Below, piece after piece: positions 1 to 7,438 of a stretch of DNA of 64,000 nt. Each line of letters opens with the position of its first letter. The first letter of the stretch is position 1. The stretch comes from an uncultured Lachnospiraceae bacterium (GTDB lineage Bacteria; Bacillota; Clostridia; Lachnospirales; Lachnospiraceae). The stretch lies in the NCBI GenBank assembly GCA_910579865.1, contig CAJTXA010000002.1:1-64000 (forward strand), written 5' to 3'. The notes under the pieces are model-generated. The model made no database searches. It had not been told where the DNA came from and worked only from the letters and a program-made list of their open reading frames with translations. Position numbers and translations under genes: made by a program.

Positions 1-69
1 GATAGGGTGGAGGTGGAAGTCGAGTAATCGATGGAGCTGACCATTACTAATCGGTCGAGGGTTTGACCA
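1..69 (+). rRNA. 23S ribosomal RNA, 3' end (partial)
   Basis: The opening bases match the conserved 3' end of bacterial 23S rRNA: the segment around the sequence CCATTACTAATCGGTCGAGG ends in a GGTTTGACC-like terminal strand. The gene begins before the window. The end near position 69 is estimated from the terminal helix. No 5S gene follows before the first tRNA, which starts only about 55 bases downstream. Confidence 0.9.
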
Positions 70-123
70 AGAAAAAAGCGGAGAATACAATGTGCAGTTT
101 TGAAGATATAAATTATCTAAATT

Positions 124-197
124 GGCCTGGTGGCTCAGCTGGTTAGAGCACCGCCCTGTCACGGCGGGGGTCGTGGGTTCGAATCCCATTCAGGTCG
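124..197 (+). tRNA. tRNA-Asp (anticodon GTC)
   Basis: A full cloverleaf can be folded. The acceptor stem GGCCTGG pairs with TCAGGTC, the anticodon stem CCGCC/GGCGG encloses the loop CTGTCAC, and the T arm GTGGG-TTCGAAT-CCCAT is canonical. The discriminator base is G and CCA is not encoded. It lies just after the 23S gene and is probably transcribed with it. Confidence 0.96.
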
Positions 198-212
198 TTT
201 ATTAAAAAATAT

Positions 213-283
213 AGGGGATTGGTCAAATGGTATGATAGGGGTCTCCAAAACCTTTGGTGGGAGTTCGATTCTCTCATCCCCTG
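213..283 (+). tRNA. tRNA-Trp (anticodon CCA)
   Basis: The acceptor stem AGGGGAT pairs perfectly with ATCCCCT. The anticodon loop is CTCCAAA and the T arm is GGGAG-TTCGATT-CTCTC. It lies 15 bases after tRNA-Asp and directly before a strong terminator, so it closes the ribosomal operon. Confidence 0.95.
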
Positions 284-290
284 CTCTATA

Positions 291-331
291 AATCTGAAAA
301 CTATTGAAATCAATAGATTTTCAGATTTTTT
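291..331 (+). terminator. Rho-independent terminator of the rRNA/tRNA operon
   Basis: A long A/T-rich hairpin pairs AATCTGAAAA-CTATTG with CAATAG-ATTTTCAGATT around an AAAT loop and is followed by a run of T. It ends the 23S-tRNA-Asp-tRNA-Trp transcript. Confidence 0.85.
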
Positions 332-352
332 GTTTAAAAACGGAAAAACTGT

Positions 353-379
353 TAAGAAAGTGGAAAAAAATACCGATAT
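353..379 (+). promoter_or_regulatory. Sigma-28 (FliA/SigD)-type promoter
   Basis: TAAG at 353-356, exactly 15 bases, then ACCGATAT at 372-379. The known flagellar sigma-28 consensus is TAAA-N15-GCCGATAT, so this site differs at one base in each box. It lies about 108 bases before the start codon at 487 and points toward it. Confidence 0.7.
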
Positions 380-486
380 AATAGAAGAAATATAAAGTGA
401 AATATATGTATAAAACGGATGTTATATGTAGTATTTCCTTTACGTAGTAATGTTATTTTATAAATCATAGCCAAGGAGGGGTATCT

Positions 487-1116
487 ATGAGTGCTATTAG
501 TAGTATTTCGTCAGAAACATATAACAATTATCAAAGCACTCCTGCAAAGAAGGAGACAGTGAAAGCGGACAAGAATACACAAAGTACCGCAGAGTCTACT
601 AGCGCAAAAGAAACAACATCTTCTTCTTCCACAAAGAAAGATGGTGTCGTTTACGAGAAAAATAACCGCGAGTATAAGACAAAAAATGCAGCATTAATTT
701 CCCAGTTAAAATCAGATGCAGAAAGTCGTATGTCACAGATGCAGTCTCTTGTTGAAAAAATGTTTTCAAAACAAGGAATTACAATTGGAAAGACAGATGA
801 TATGTGGAAGATGCTTGCAAGTGGTAATTTTAAGGCAGATGCAAGTACAATTGCACAGGCAAAGGAAGATATTGCAGAAGATGGATATTGGGGTGTAAAA
901 CAGACTTCTGAACGTATTTTCTCTTTTGCAAAAGCACTTTCTAATGGAGATCCAGAAACGATGGAAAAAATGCGTAAAGCATTTGAAAAAGGCTTTGGGC
1001 AGGCAACAAAATCATGGGGAAGCAAATTGCCAGATATTTCACAGCAAACTTATGATGCAGTTGAAAAGATGTTTGATGATTATGCAAAAGATTCTTCTAA
1101 GAAAACAGAAGAATAG
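487..1116 (+). CDS. Conserved Lachnospiraceae-type protein of unknown function, probable motility-regulon member
   Basis: The 209-residue product has a low-complexity N-terminal third (about residues 1-60) rich in Ser, Thr, Lys and Gln. A mostly alpha-helical domain follows, with the block YWGVKQTSERIFSFAKAL near residue 135 and a Lys/Glu-rich tail. I see no signal peptide, membrane segment or catalytic motif. Homologous small proteins occur in many Clostridia and are sometimes labelled hydrogenase-4 component G, a name with no support in this sequence. The start is fixed by AGGAGGG at 474-480. The sigma-28-type promoter upstream suggests expression with flagella. The disordered Ser/Thr-rich leader would suit export or a structural role, but that is only inference. 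Confidence 0.8.
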   Translation: MSAISSISSETYNNYQSTPAKKETVKADKNTQSTAESTSAKETTSSSSTKKDGVVYEKNNREYKTKNAALISQLKSDAESRMSQMQSLVEKMFSKQGITIGKTDDMWKMLASGNFKADASTIAQAKEDIAEDGYWGVKQTSERIFSFAKALSNGDPETMEKMRKAFEKGFGQATKSWGSKLPDISQQTYDAVEKMFDDYAKDSSKKTEE

Positions 1117-1131
1117 AGAAAAGTTTAAATT

Positions 1132-1168
1132 AAGAAGAAAGGAAACGGTAGTTTCCTTTCTTCTTTTA
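1132..1168. terminator. Bidirectional terminator between convergent genes
   Basis: A perfect 15-base-pair stem (AAGAAGAAAGGAAAC with GTTTCCTTTCTTCTT) closes on a GGTA loop. It is A-rich on the left and T-rich on the right, so it can stop transcripts from both the gene ending at 1116 and the reverse-strand gene ending at 1208. Confidence 0.85.
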
Positions 1169-1207
1169 TAAAGTTTTGATAAAAAGTAAGACTTATAAGT
1201 AGTATTT

Positions 1208-1399
1208 TTATCGGGATAAAAATTGATTTTTACTGTCATCATATTGATAACCATAATCTAATAGATGCTCAATAAGATCATTTTTTTCTACTATATAGTT
1301 TGCACAAAAATCATCTAAAGAAGTATAATTATCCCGAAGCTGAGTATTAACAAAACTAATTAAAATAACAGGATCTTTTGGCAAATTGATATTTGGCAT
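1208..1399 (-). CDS. DUF4250 family small protein
   Basis: This 63-residue protein matches the layout of the DUF4250 family of Firmicutes. It starts with NLPKDPVILISFVNTQLRD, then has a segment resembling the recognition part of a small helix-turn-helix (SLDDFCANYIVEKNDLIEHLL), and ends YDDSKNQF. The start follows a clear GGAGG on the reverse strand at about 1405-1411. Function is unknown. The helical pattern would suit a small regulator, but no target is visible. It is a single gene facing the 487 gene across a shared terminator. Confidence 0.82.
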   Translation of the reverse strand: MPNINLPKDPVILISFVNTQLRDNYTSLDDFCANYIVEKNDLIEHLLDYGYQYDDSKNQFLSR

Positions 1400-1516
1400 A
1401 AGGATTCCTCCTTTCTTTTTTCTTATAAATTTTAAATAAAAGTAAAAGTTGATTGAGTGATTTTATCATAAATGAAATGGAAATACAAGTAATTCAACTC
1501 GAATTTGCTGTTGTGA

Positions 1517-1545
1517 TTGACAAGTTTTGCATATACTGATAGTAA
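1517..1545 (+). promoter_or_regulatory. Sigma-A promoter for the polysaccharide deacetylase gene
   Basis: TTGACA at 1517-1522 and TAGTAA at 1540-1545 are 17 bases apart. The -10 is preceded by TGA, an extended -10 element. It lies 24 bases before the start codon. Confidence 0.6.
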
Positions 1546-1568
1546 GTAAGAAGTAGGGAATAGAAGAT

Positions 1569-2261
1569 ATGAAGGGAAAAATAGAATTTGAGTATATCTT
1601 ACTTATGGTAACAGTATTGATATTTACAGTTTGCTGTGTAAAAGGAGGAAATTTAAAACTTTTAGAAGTATTGAATCATAATATAAATGATGAGATTTTG
1701 CAAGAAAAAAAACAAATTGCATTGACATTTGATGATGGTCCTCATCCAGTTTATACACAACTTTTATTGGATGGGTTAAAAGAGCGAGGAGTACAGGCCA
1801 CTTTTTTTCTAATTGGAGAAAGCTTGGAAGGAAATGAAAAAATTGTAAAACAAATGTCAGAAGAGGGACATATTATTGGGAATCATACTTATACACATGT
1901 GCAATTAAATTTATTAAATTTAGATGCTGCTTGTGTAGAGATCTGGAAAACAAATACAGCACTATTTGATATTACCGGAAAAATCCCAGTATTTATTCGG
2001 CCTCCTTATGGTCTTTGGGATGAAGAGTCAGCTTGTGCTGTTGAAATGCAGGCAGTACTTTGGAATATTGATACAGAGGATTGGAAATATAAAGATAAGA
2101 ATAGAATTGTAGAATTAGTAATAAAACATGCAAAAGATGGTGGAATTATTTTATTACATGATATTTATAAAACCTCAGTAGAAGCAGCTCTTGAGATTGT
2201 GGATCGATTAACAGAACAAGGATATGAATTTGTTACAGTAGATGAATTATTGATTGATTGA
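1569..2261 (+). CDS. Membrane-anchored polysaccharide deacetylase (NodB domain)
   Basis: The 230-residue protein begins with an N-terminal hydrophobic segment (about residues 8-25) that acts as signal anchor or signal peptide. A NodB/carbohydrate-esterase-4 domain fills the rest. All five family motifs are visible: TFDDGPH (catalytic base Asp and metal Asp), HTYTH (metal-binding His pair), RPPYG, DTEDW and LLHD. Members remove acetyl groups from N-acetylglucosamine or N-acetylmuramic acid of cell-wall glycans, often giving lysozyme resistance. Substrate choice (peptidoglycan or another polymer) cannot be read from sequence. It is monocistronic, with its own promoter 24 bases upstream. Confidence 0.9.
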   Translation: MKGKIEFEYILLMVTVLIFTVCCVKGGNLKLLEVLNHNINDEILQEKKQIALTFDDGPHPVYTQLLLDGLKERGVQATFFLIGESLEGNEKIVKQMSEEGHIIGNHTYTHVQLNLLNLDAACVEIWKTNTALFDITGKIPVFIRPPYGLWDEESACAVEMQAVLWNIDTEDWKYKDKNRIVELVIKHAKDGGIILLHDIYKTSVEAALEIVDRLTEQGYEFVTVDELLID

Positions 2262-2275
2262 ATTTTTATAAGCTC

Positions 2276-2327
2276 TTGTGCCAAACTCGGTTTTTATAGT
2301 TTTCTATATTTTCCCTATTTGGCACAA
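2276..2327. repeat. Inverted repeat with a long loop between convergent genes
   Basis: TTGTGCCAAA at 2276-2285 is matched exactly by TTTGGCACAA at 2318-2327, with 32 A/T-rich bases between. It lies between the deacetylase gene and the reverse-strand MerR gene, where a shared terminator would be expected. The loop is unusually long and there is no flanking T run on the plus strand, so termination is only one possibility. Confidence 0.5.
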
Positions 2328-2336
2328 AGATATTTA

Positions 2337-3152
2337 TTAAGATTCTTTTTTTTCTAATTTTTTAGCAATTGGACAAAGCAATTCCATATAGTAAGAACAA
2401 GTACCATCTTCTGTAGCATTAAACAAATAGCGAGAGTAGATAGTCGACTCTAGCTGAATTTGATTTTTATAGCACCAGTTCAATAGAGAAGAAATATTTA
2501 ATCCTTTTGCACTTCTGGTAGGAGAAGGGAGAAGCAAACTGACACATTCCGGTAATTTAATAATTGAGGTAAAGTTTTCTTCCTTAAAAGGATAGTTTTC
2601 CATACTATCTGCTTCTACTACTCTCATAATGAAATTTGGCTCTGGAAGGCAATTATTGGAATCAGGTGCATTTTCAAAAACTTCATGTGTCCAAGCACTT
2701 GGAATATTATCAATCTGATAGGAAGTATTATGGTTGATTGGAAATGGATAAACAGATTGATAAAGAATATAAAGGGTCGACATTTTTCGAATAATTGGTG
2801 TATCCATTGGAGCACTTTGCATAATTGATTGAGAAAATAGCTCCAATCGATTTAAATAGGACTTATGACGCATAATTTTTTCTTGTTCTTCCTTTATTTT
2901 TTCCTGTAGTATATTTTCCCATGCAGAAAGATCTGTGTGAAAGAAAATGGTTCGAATTTCTTCTAAGCTCATATCAACGTTTCGGTAATAGATAATATCC
3001 TGAATTTCTCGAATGTTTTCCATGTTATACTGCCGATAGCCATTTGCAGCTTTTTTGGGATGAATCAGTCCCTCTGATTCATAAAAGCGCAATGTCTGTG
3101 GAGTCAAGTTTAACAACTTTGCTACTTGACAAATGGAGTAGTATTGTTCCAT
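2337..3152 (-). CDS. MerR family transcriptional regulator with C-terminal effector domain
   Basis: The 271-residue protein starts with a typical MerR winged helix (about residues 4-75: YSICQVAKLLNLTPQTLRFYESEGLI, then GYRQY). A coiled-coil dimerisation helix follows to about residue 115. The remaining 150 residues resemble the small-molecule-binding (GyrI/BmrR-like) domain found in multidrug-sensing members, although no specific ligand residues were identified. The start follows a strong AGGAGG. It lies 25 bases after the transposase-like regulator on the same strand and is probably co-transcribed with it. No efflux gene adjoins it, so its target is unknown. Confidence 0.85.
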   Translation of the reverse strand: MEQYYSICQVAKLLNLTPQTLRFYESEGLIHPKKAANGYRQYNMENIREIQDIIYYRNVDMSLEEIRTIFFHTDLSAWENILQEKIKEEQEKIMRHKSYLNRLELFSQSIMQSAPMDTPIIRKMSTLYILYQSVYPFPINHNTSYQIDNIPSAWTHEVFENAPDSNNCLPEPNFIMRVVEADSMENYPFKEENFTSIIKLPECVSLLLPSPTRSAKGLNISSLLNWCYKNQIQLESTIYSRYLFNATEDGTCSYYMELLCPIAKKLEKKES

Positions 3153-3177
3153 AGTAACCTCCTATGTTATATCCATT

Positions 3178-4221
3178 TTATTTTTGATAATTCGATTGTT
3201 CAAAGGATGCAGTATAAAGTTGAGAACGATATACTGCATAAATAACAGATGGATTATGAATATGCAACATCATAAAACTTCCAGCAGGTGGTGTAGAAAG
3301 AAAGTCATGCCGAATGAAATAATTTCTTTTATTAATATAGAATCGACCACTGGTATTCATATGCCATGGGCGATGGTAGGAAAGAGCCAATTTTAAAGTA
3401 GCATCATTTGGAGAAGTTTTAAAACTGGCCCCTTGTGCAGCACGAAGAGCATATCTTTTATTAAATTCAACTAAAAAACGTGTAGAAGAAAGATCTGCTT
3501 CTGCAAGATATTGTGTTAAGGTATGTATCAAATAGTCTCTTCGTAAATTTTTCGTATTGTTAAAGGACTCTTCATAAAGAATAGAAAGCATCTCAACGGC
3601 TTCTCTCATAGTTTTTGAAAAAGCTTCTGTATGAATTGTTGGTAGTAAATGAAAGCATAGTCGAGTAGGAATTCCATTTTTAGAAAAACCATCATAAAGT
3701 AAAGCAAAATAGGAAAAACCATTTGGATAAGAGGAAAGGCGGTAAGAAAGTAGTCTGCCTGTTGCATCATCCAATAAAAAAAGATGGAAGAGATCCGCCT
3801 TTGCTGGAAGTGATAATACATGAACTAAGGCACCAGCGGAAGATTCCCGATTTCGAATTTCAGGAAAACGCAAATTTTTATTTTGTTTTAATGGACTTTC
3901 GATTTGATGTGCTTTTAATATATTATAAAGAGCAGAATAGGAAATTTCTATAGAGAAATCATCCTTTAATGCTTGTTTGTAACGAGATATATTCATATCC
4001 TGATAGGTTGGAAGAGATTTACTCTCAATAATTGTTTGATGCATTTTAGCATTAGCTGTCTCCCGCATAGATACAGGAAGAAGGCTGCCCTGCTGGTATT
4101 GAAGTTTTAAACGTGAAATCTGTCTTTCTGAAAGTCCGAGCAGTTTTGCTGCTTCCTTTCTGGAGTATTCATGATTACAATATTGTTGAATAATCTCATA
4201 TTTTGTAGTATATGCGGTCAT
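3178..4221 (-). CDS. IS1202/ISNCY-like transposase relative lacking catalytic acids; probable domesticated DNA-binding protein
   Basis: The 347-residue intact frame follows the architecture of IS1202-group (ISNCY) transposases: an N-terminal helix-turn-helix (YSRKEAAKLLGLSERQISRLK, residues about 18-37), an RNase-H-like core with the family's DDATG segment (near residue 151), and the C-terminal EFNKRYALRAA and SYHRPW-type segments. At the places where active members have their catalytic acids, the sequence has changed. HVLSL replaces the usual MDGS, CFHLL replaces YTDRHS, and no acidic residue stands at the third position. No flanking terminal inverted repeats were noticed. An open frame with a good AAAGGGG ribosome site and a partner MerR gene suggests a retained regulatory function. 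This is inference; an old inactive copy is the alternative. Confidence 0.7.
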   Translation of the reverse strand: MTAYTTKYEIIQQYCNHEYSRKEAAKLLGLSERQISRLKLQYQQGSLLPVSMRETANAKMHQTIIESKSLPTYQDMNISRYKQALKDDFSIEISYSALYNILKAHQIESPLKQNKNLRFPEIRNRESSAGALVHVLSLPAKADLFHLFLLDDATGRLLSYRLSSYPNGFSYFALLYDGFSKNGIPTRLCFHLLPTIHTEAFSKTMREAVEMLSILYEESFNNTKNLRRDYLIHTLTQYLAEADLSSTRFLVEFNKRYALRAAQGASFKTSPNDATLKLALSYHRPWHMNTSGRFYINKRNYFIRHDFLSTPPAGSFMMLHIHNPSVIYAVYRSQLYTASFEQSNYQK

Positions 4222-4531
4222 AGTAAAACCCCTTTCTAATTCGTTTTGATACCTAAAGTCTAAACTATAAAGTAACTATAAGGTCAAGAAACAGGATAAT
4301 ACAAAAACCTTACAAAATTTTAAAGCAAAGAAATAAAAAAGAAAGAAAATAGATAAAATTCGTAAAATTTTTGTATATTTTTTAAAAAATAGGGACATTT
4401 CATAAAATAACTGATAATTAAAATAAAAATGTAGATTTTAGAAAAAATATTTGTTATGATATGGCTATAAAATATAGACGCTTCCTTAAATATTAGGTTT
4501 ATACTAGGAAGGAATTAGAGATAGAGAAAGG
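4222..4531. other. Divergent intergenic region between the transposase-like gene and the cell-wall-binding gene
   Basis: These 310 A/T-rich bases hold promoters for both directions. On the reverse strand TTGTAT-N18-TATAGT and an overlapping TTGACC-N17-TTTAGA lie before the gene starting at 4221. They overlap two direct copies of CTATAA(A/G)GT seen on the plus strand near 4264-4284. Near the plus-strand gene, TTCCTT and AAGGAA form a loose inverted repeat around 4483-4514. No open frame of interest was seen. Confidence 0.4.
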
Positions 4532-5890
4532 ATGAATAAAATTATGAAAAGAATGACAAGAAAAAGAAAGATGCAGAGCGCAGTAGTAGCTTCTATGTTA
4601 TGTGTGATGGGAACAATTGGACTTTGCCAAGCAGCACCACAAAATGGCTGGGTAAAAGAAACTAGTAGAGGCAATGGATGGTATTATTATATAAATGGAA
4701 ATAAGGCATATAATACTTGGGCAAAATCAGGAAATGATTGGTACTATCTTGGAGATAGCGGAGAAATGGCAACAAATTGTTTTATCAATAATGATGACCG
4801 TTATACAACAGAAGCACCAGATGATAATACTGCAGAATGGTATTATGTAGGTTCAGATGGAAAGATGGCAACAGGATGGGTAGAGATACAATATCGTCAA
4901 AATAGTCCAGCCGATTCAAAGGAGAAAGAGTGGTATTATTTTGGCGGTTCTGGAGTGATGTATTCTTCTGCTTGGATTAAAGGAGCAGCAAGCTGGTATT
5001 ATGTAAAAGAAAATGGGGTTATGGTAACAGATGTGATTGGTGCAAAACTTCGTGATAATGGAGACTACCGCTATGAACAAGACAATATGTTTGATTATAT
5101 TTATAATAAAGATGGAGTTTTAGTGACTGGATGGTATCAGGACAGAGAAACGAATGACTGGTATTACTGTGATCCAGATGGGATTATGTATGAGAATCGT
5201 TGGGGCTATATTGGAAATCGTTGGTATTATTTAGGAAATGATGGAATTATGTATGACAATGAAACAGGAACCCATTATGGAAAGTATGGAATTGCCGAAG
5301 TAGATGGAGATGAATTTTGTTTTTCAACAAATGGTGCTATTATGACAGGCTGGGTAGATGTAGATGATGATCGCAGAATTGAAAAGTGGCATTATTTTGG
5401 AACAAGTGGCGCACATGTGAAAAATCAGTGGGGACGGATTAATGGAAAGTGGTATTATCTAGGACCTACTGGAGAAATGGTAACTGGATTTTTAAAACGA
5501 ACGAAAAATGAAAAGAATTATACATATGAAGCAATATCACTTCCTGAACCAGCAGCAGATGGAGTAGCATATTATTATCTTAATACAAAAGGTGGCGCAA
5601 TGTTGACAGGTGCACTGACTTTATATGCTGCAGATGGAAAAACAATAGATAGCGAATATTATTTTAATGCAGATGGAGAAATGGTAACAGAGGAAGTTCA
5701 CTATGTTACCCGTAGTGGAGTTAGAACCTATTGTTATTATGGAAAAGATGGAAAACGAGTAACAGATTTAAAGAACACTACTATTTGGCGTGCAGCAAAT
5801 GGAACCTATTATCCAGCAGAAACAGCTGCAAATAGTGCAGATCGTGCCTATGCTACAGTAGATGCCAATGGAGTGATTCGGCTAAAATAA
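4532..5890 (+). CDS. Secreted cell-wall/choline-binding repeat protein without an enzyme domain
   Basis: The 452-residue protein has a signal peptide (basic start, hydrophobic segment about residues 17-34, cleavage likely after CQA). The rest is about fifteen copies of the CW_binding_1 (choline- or glucan-binding) repeat of about 20 residues, recognisable by W-YYY, GDSGEMATGW and DGIMY patterns. Such repeats attach proteins to teichoic acid choline or to glucans on the cell surface. No hydrolase, amidase or toxin domain is present, so it is either an adhesin or scaffold or works through partners. Acidic insertions such as DDNTAEW separate some repeats. It is transcribed divergently from the transposase-like gene, which is therefore a candidate regulator. 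Confidence 0.85.
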   Translation: MNKIMKRMTRKRKMQSAVVASMLCVMGTIGLCQAAPQNGWVKETSRGNGWYYYINGNKAYNTWAKSGNDWYYLGDSGEMATNCFINNDDRYTTEAPDDNTAEWYYVGSDGKMATGWVEIQYRQNSPADSKEKEWYYFGGSGVMYSSAWIKGAASWYYVKENGVMVTDVIGAKLRDNGDYRYEQDNMFDYIYNKDGVLVTGWYQDRETNDWYYCDPDGIMYENRWGYIGNRWYYLGNDGIMYDNETGTHYGKYGIAEVDGDEFCFSTNGAIMTGWVDVDDDRRIEKWHYFGTSGAHVKNQWGRINGKWYYLGPTGEMVTGFLKRTKNEKNYTYEAISLPEPAADGVAYYYLNTKGGAMLTGALTLYAADGKTIDSEYYFNADGEMVTEEVHYVTRSGVRTYCYYGKDGKRVTDLKNTTIWRAANGTYYPAETAANSADRAYATVDANGVIRLK

Positions 5891-5901
5891 AAATATGTTT
5901 T

Positions 5902-5950
5902 GCAATATGAGTGGGTTTATTTGAAAGAAAATAAGTCCACTCTATCTTGC
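5902..5950 (+). terminator. Possible terminator after the cell-wall-binding gene
   Basis: GAGTGG at 5909-5914 pairs with CCACTC at 5937-5942. TTTATTT/AAAATAA continue inside and GCAA/TTGC extend outside. The T run after it is poor, so efficiency is uncertain. Confidence 0.5.
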
Positions 5951-5978
5951 TATTTTAGAATAAGAAGGGATTTATAAT

Positions 5979-7097
5979 ATGGAAGTAATAAAAGGAACAT
6001 TTGCTGAAGCAAAGATATTTACAGATCAAATAGAAGAGTATGCGAAAGCACAAATACAGATGATATGTGATAATTCTATATCACAAGGAAGTAAAATTCG
6101 AATTATGCCAGATGTACATCCGGGCAATGTAGGAACAATTGGATTGACAATGACAATAAAAGGAAGAATTATTCCAAATTTATTAGGAATTGATATAGGT
6201 TGTGGAGTAAGTTGTGTAAAAGTAAAGGGAAAACGATTAGAACTACAAAAGCTAGATACGGTAGTACGGGAACGTATTCCAGCAGGATTTCAGATTCGAG
6301 AAGGACTTCATACACTTGCAGAACCTTTTCGCTTAGATCGGCTGCGTTGCTTTCGTCATATCAATGAGGGAAAAGCACTTCTTAGTTTAGGAACATTAGG
6401 AGGAGGAAATCATTTTATTGAAGTAGACCAAGAAGAAGAAGGACAGTTTTATTTAGTAGTACACTCTGGAAGCAGGCATTTAGGAAAGGAAGTAACTGAT
6501 TTTTATATAAAAGCAGGAGCAAAAAAATTAAAGGCACAAAAGGAACAAGTACCATATCTATTGACTTGGTTAGATGGAGAATTAATGGAAGATTATATCG
6601 CAGATCTGGAAGTCGTAACAGAATTTGCTGCTTTAAATCGAAAGATTATTTTAACTGAGATTTTAAAAGGAATGAAACTAAAAGAGGTAGAATGGTTTTC
6701 TTCTGTACATAACTATCTCGATCAAAGCAAAACAGAGAAGATTCTTCGAAAAGGCGCTATTTCTGCTAAAAAAGGAGAGTCTGTTGTAATACCAATTAAT
6801 ATGAGAGACGGGGTTGTTTTAGGAGTTGGAAAGGGAAATAATGAATGGAATGAGTCAGCTCCTCATGGCTCTGGACGTAAAATGCGAAGGGATGAAGTAA
6901 AAAGGCATTATACCGTATCTGCATTTAAAAAAGAGATGAAAGGGATTTATAGTAGCTGTATTGGAGCAGATACTTTAGATGAAGCCCCTTTTGCTTATCG
7001 TTCTTTTGAGGAAATTACAGACTATTTAAAAGAAACAGTAGAGATTACAAAGATATTAAAGCCAGTATATAATTTTAAAGCTGGAGGAAAGATATGA
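5979..7097 (+). CDS. rtcB: RtcB family RNA ligase (short form)
   Basis: The 372-residue protein carries the RtcB core. It has DVHPG and GIDIGCG (metal-binding Cys), GGGNHFIE, VHSGSRHLG and SVHNY (metal-binding His residues), KGAISAKKGE, and the PHGSGR segment whose His is the guanylylation site in the family. RtcB joins 2',3'-cyclic phosphate or 3'-phosphate RNA ends to 5'-hydroxyl ends using GTP and manganese. It is shorter than the roughly 400-480-residue archaeal and E. coli forms, as in many Firmicutes. The position after GR-KM is Arg where many homologues have Ser. It heads an operon with the next two genes, overlapping the second by four bases. No archease gene is nearby. An AGAAGGG site supports the start. 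Confidence 0.9.
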   Translation: MEVIKGTFAEAKIFTDQIEEYAKAQIQMICDNSISQGSKIRIMPDVHPGNVGTIGLTMTIKGRIIPNLLGIDIGCGVSCVKVKGKRLELQKLDTVVRERIPAGFQIREGLHTLAEPFRLDRLRCFRHINEGKALLSLGTLGGGNHFIEVDQEEEGQFYLVVHSGSRHLGKEVTDFYIKAGAKKLKAQKEQVPYLLTWLDGELMEDYIADLEVVTEFAALNRKIILTEILKGMKLKEVEWFSSVHNYLDQSKTEKILRKGAISAKKGESVVIPINMRDGVVLGVGKGNNEWNESAPHGSGRKMRRDEVKRHYTVSAFKKEMKGIYSSCIGADTLDEAPFAYRSFEEITDYLKETVEITKILKPVYNFKAGGKI

Positions 7098-7438
7098 TGA
7101 AAGAGAAAAAGGAAATGATTTCTTATTGTTTGACCTATCAGGATGTCTATGAAGATTATCCCTTTCATGATCCCAATTGGTGTGTGATTCGGCATAAAAA
7201 AAATCGTCATGTATTTGCTTGGATATTTGAAAAAGATGAAAATATTTGGGTTAATTTAAAATGTAACAGCGAATGGAGAGATGTCTTAAGAGAGGCATAT
7301 CATGCAGTAAGACCAGCATATCATCTAAATAAAACACATTGGAATTCTGTTATATTAGATGGAACAATACCAGATGAAGAAATAAAAAAAATGGTAACAG
7401 AAAGTTATGAATTGACAAAAAAGAAGGAGAAAAAATGA
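7094..7438 (+). CDS. MmcQ/YjbR family protein
   Basis: This 114-residue protein has the compact MmcQ/YjbR (DUF419) fold signature: YPFHDPNWCVIRHKKNRHVFAWIF, WVNLKC, VRPAYHLNKTHWNSV and an alpha-helical end. Family members are small, often annotated as DNA-binding, with no established reaction. The start ATG overlaps the rtcB stop in an ATGA-type junction, so translation is probably coupled. The same arrangement links it to the following peptidase gene. The C-terminal end is very Lys-rich. Confidence 0.85.
   Translation: MMKEKKEMISYCLTYQDVYEDYPFHDPNWCVIRHKKNRHVFAWIFEKDENIWVNLKCNSEWRDVLREAYHAVRPAYHLNKTHWNSVILDGTIPDEEIKKMVTESYELTKKKEKK

Noticed and set aside
70..123. A 5S rRNA gene after 23S
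   Set aside because: The gap is too short (about 55 bases) and shows no 5S sequence elements.
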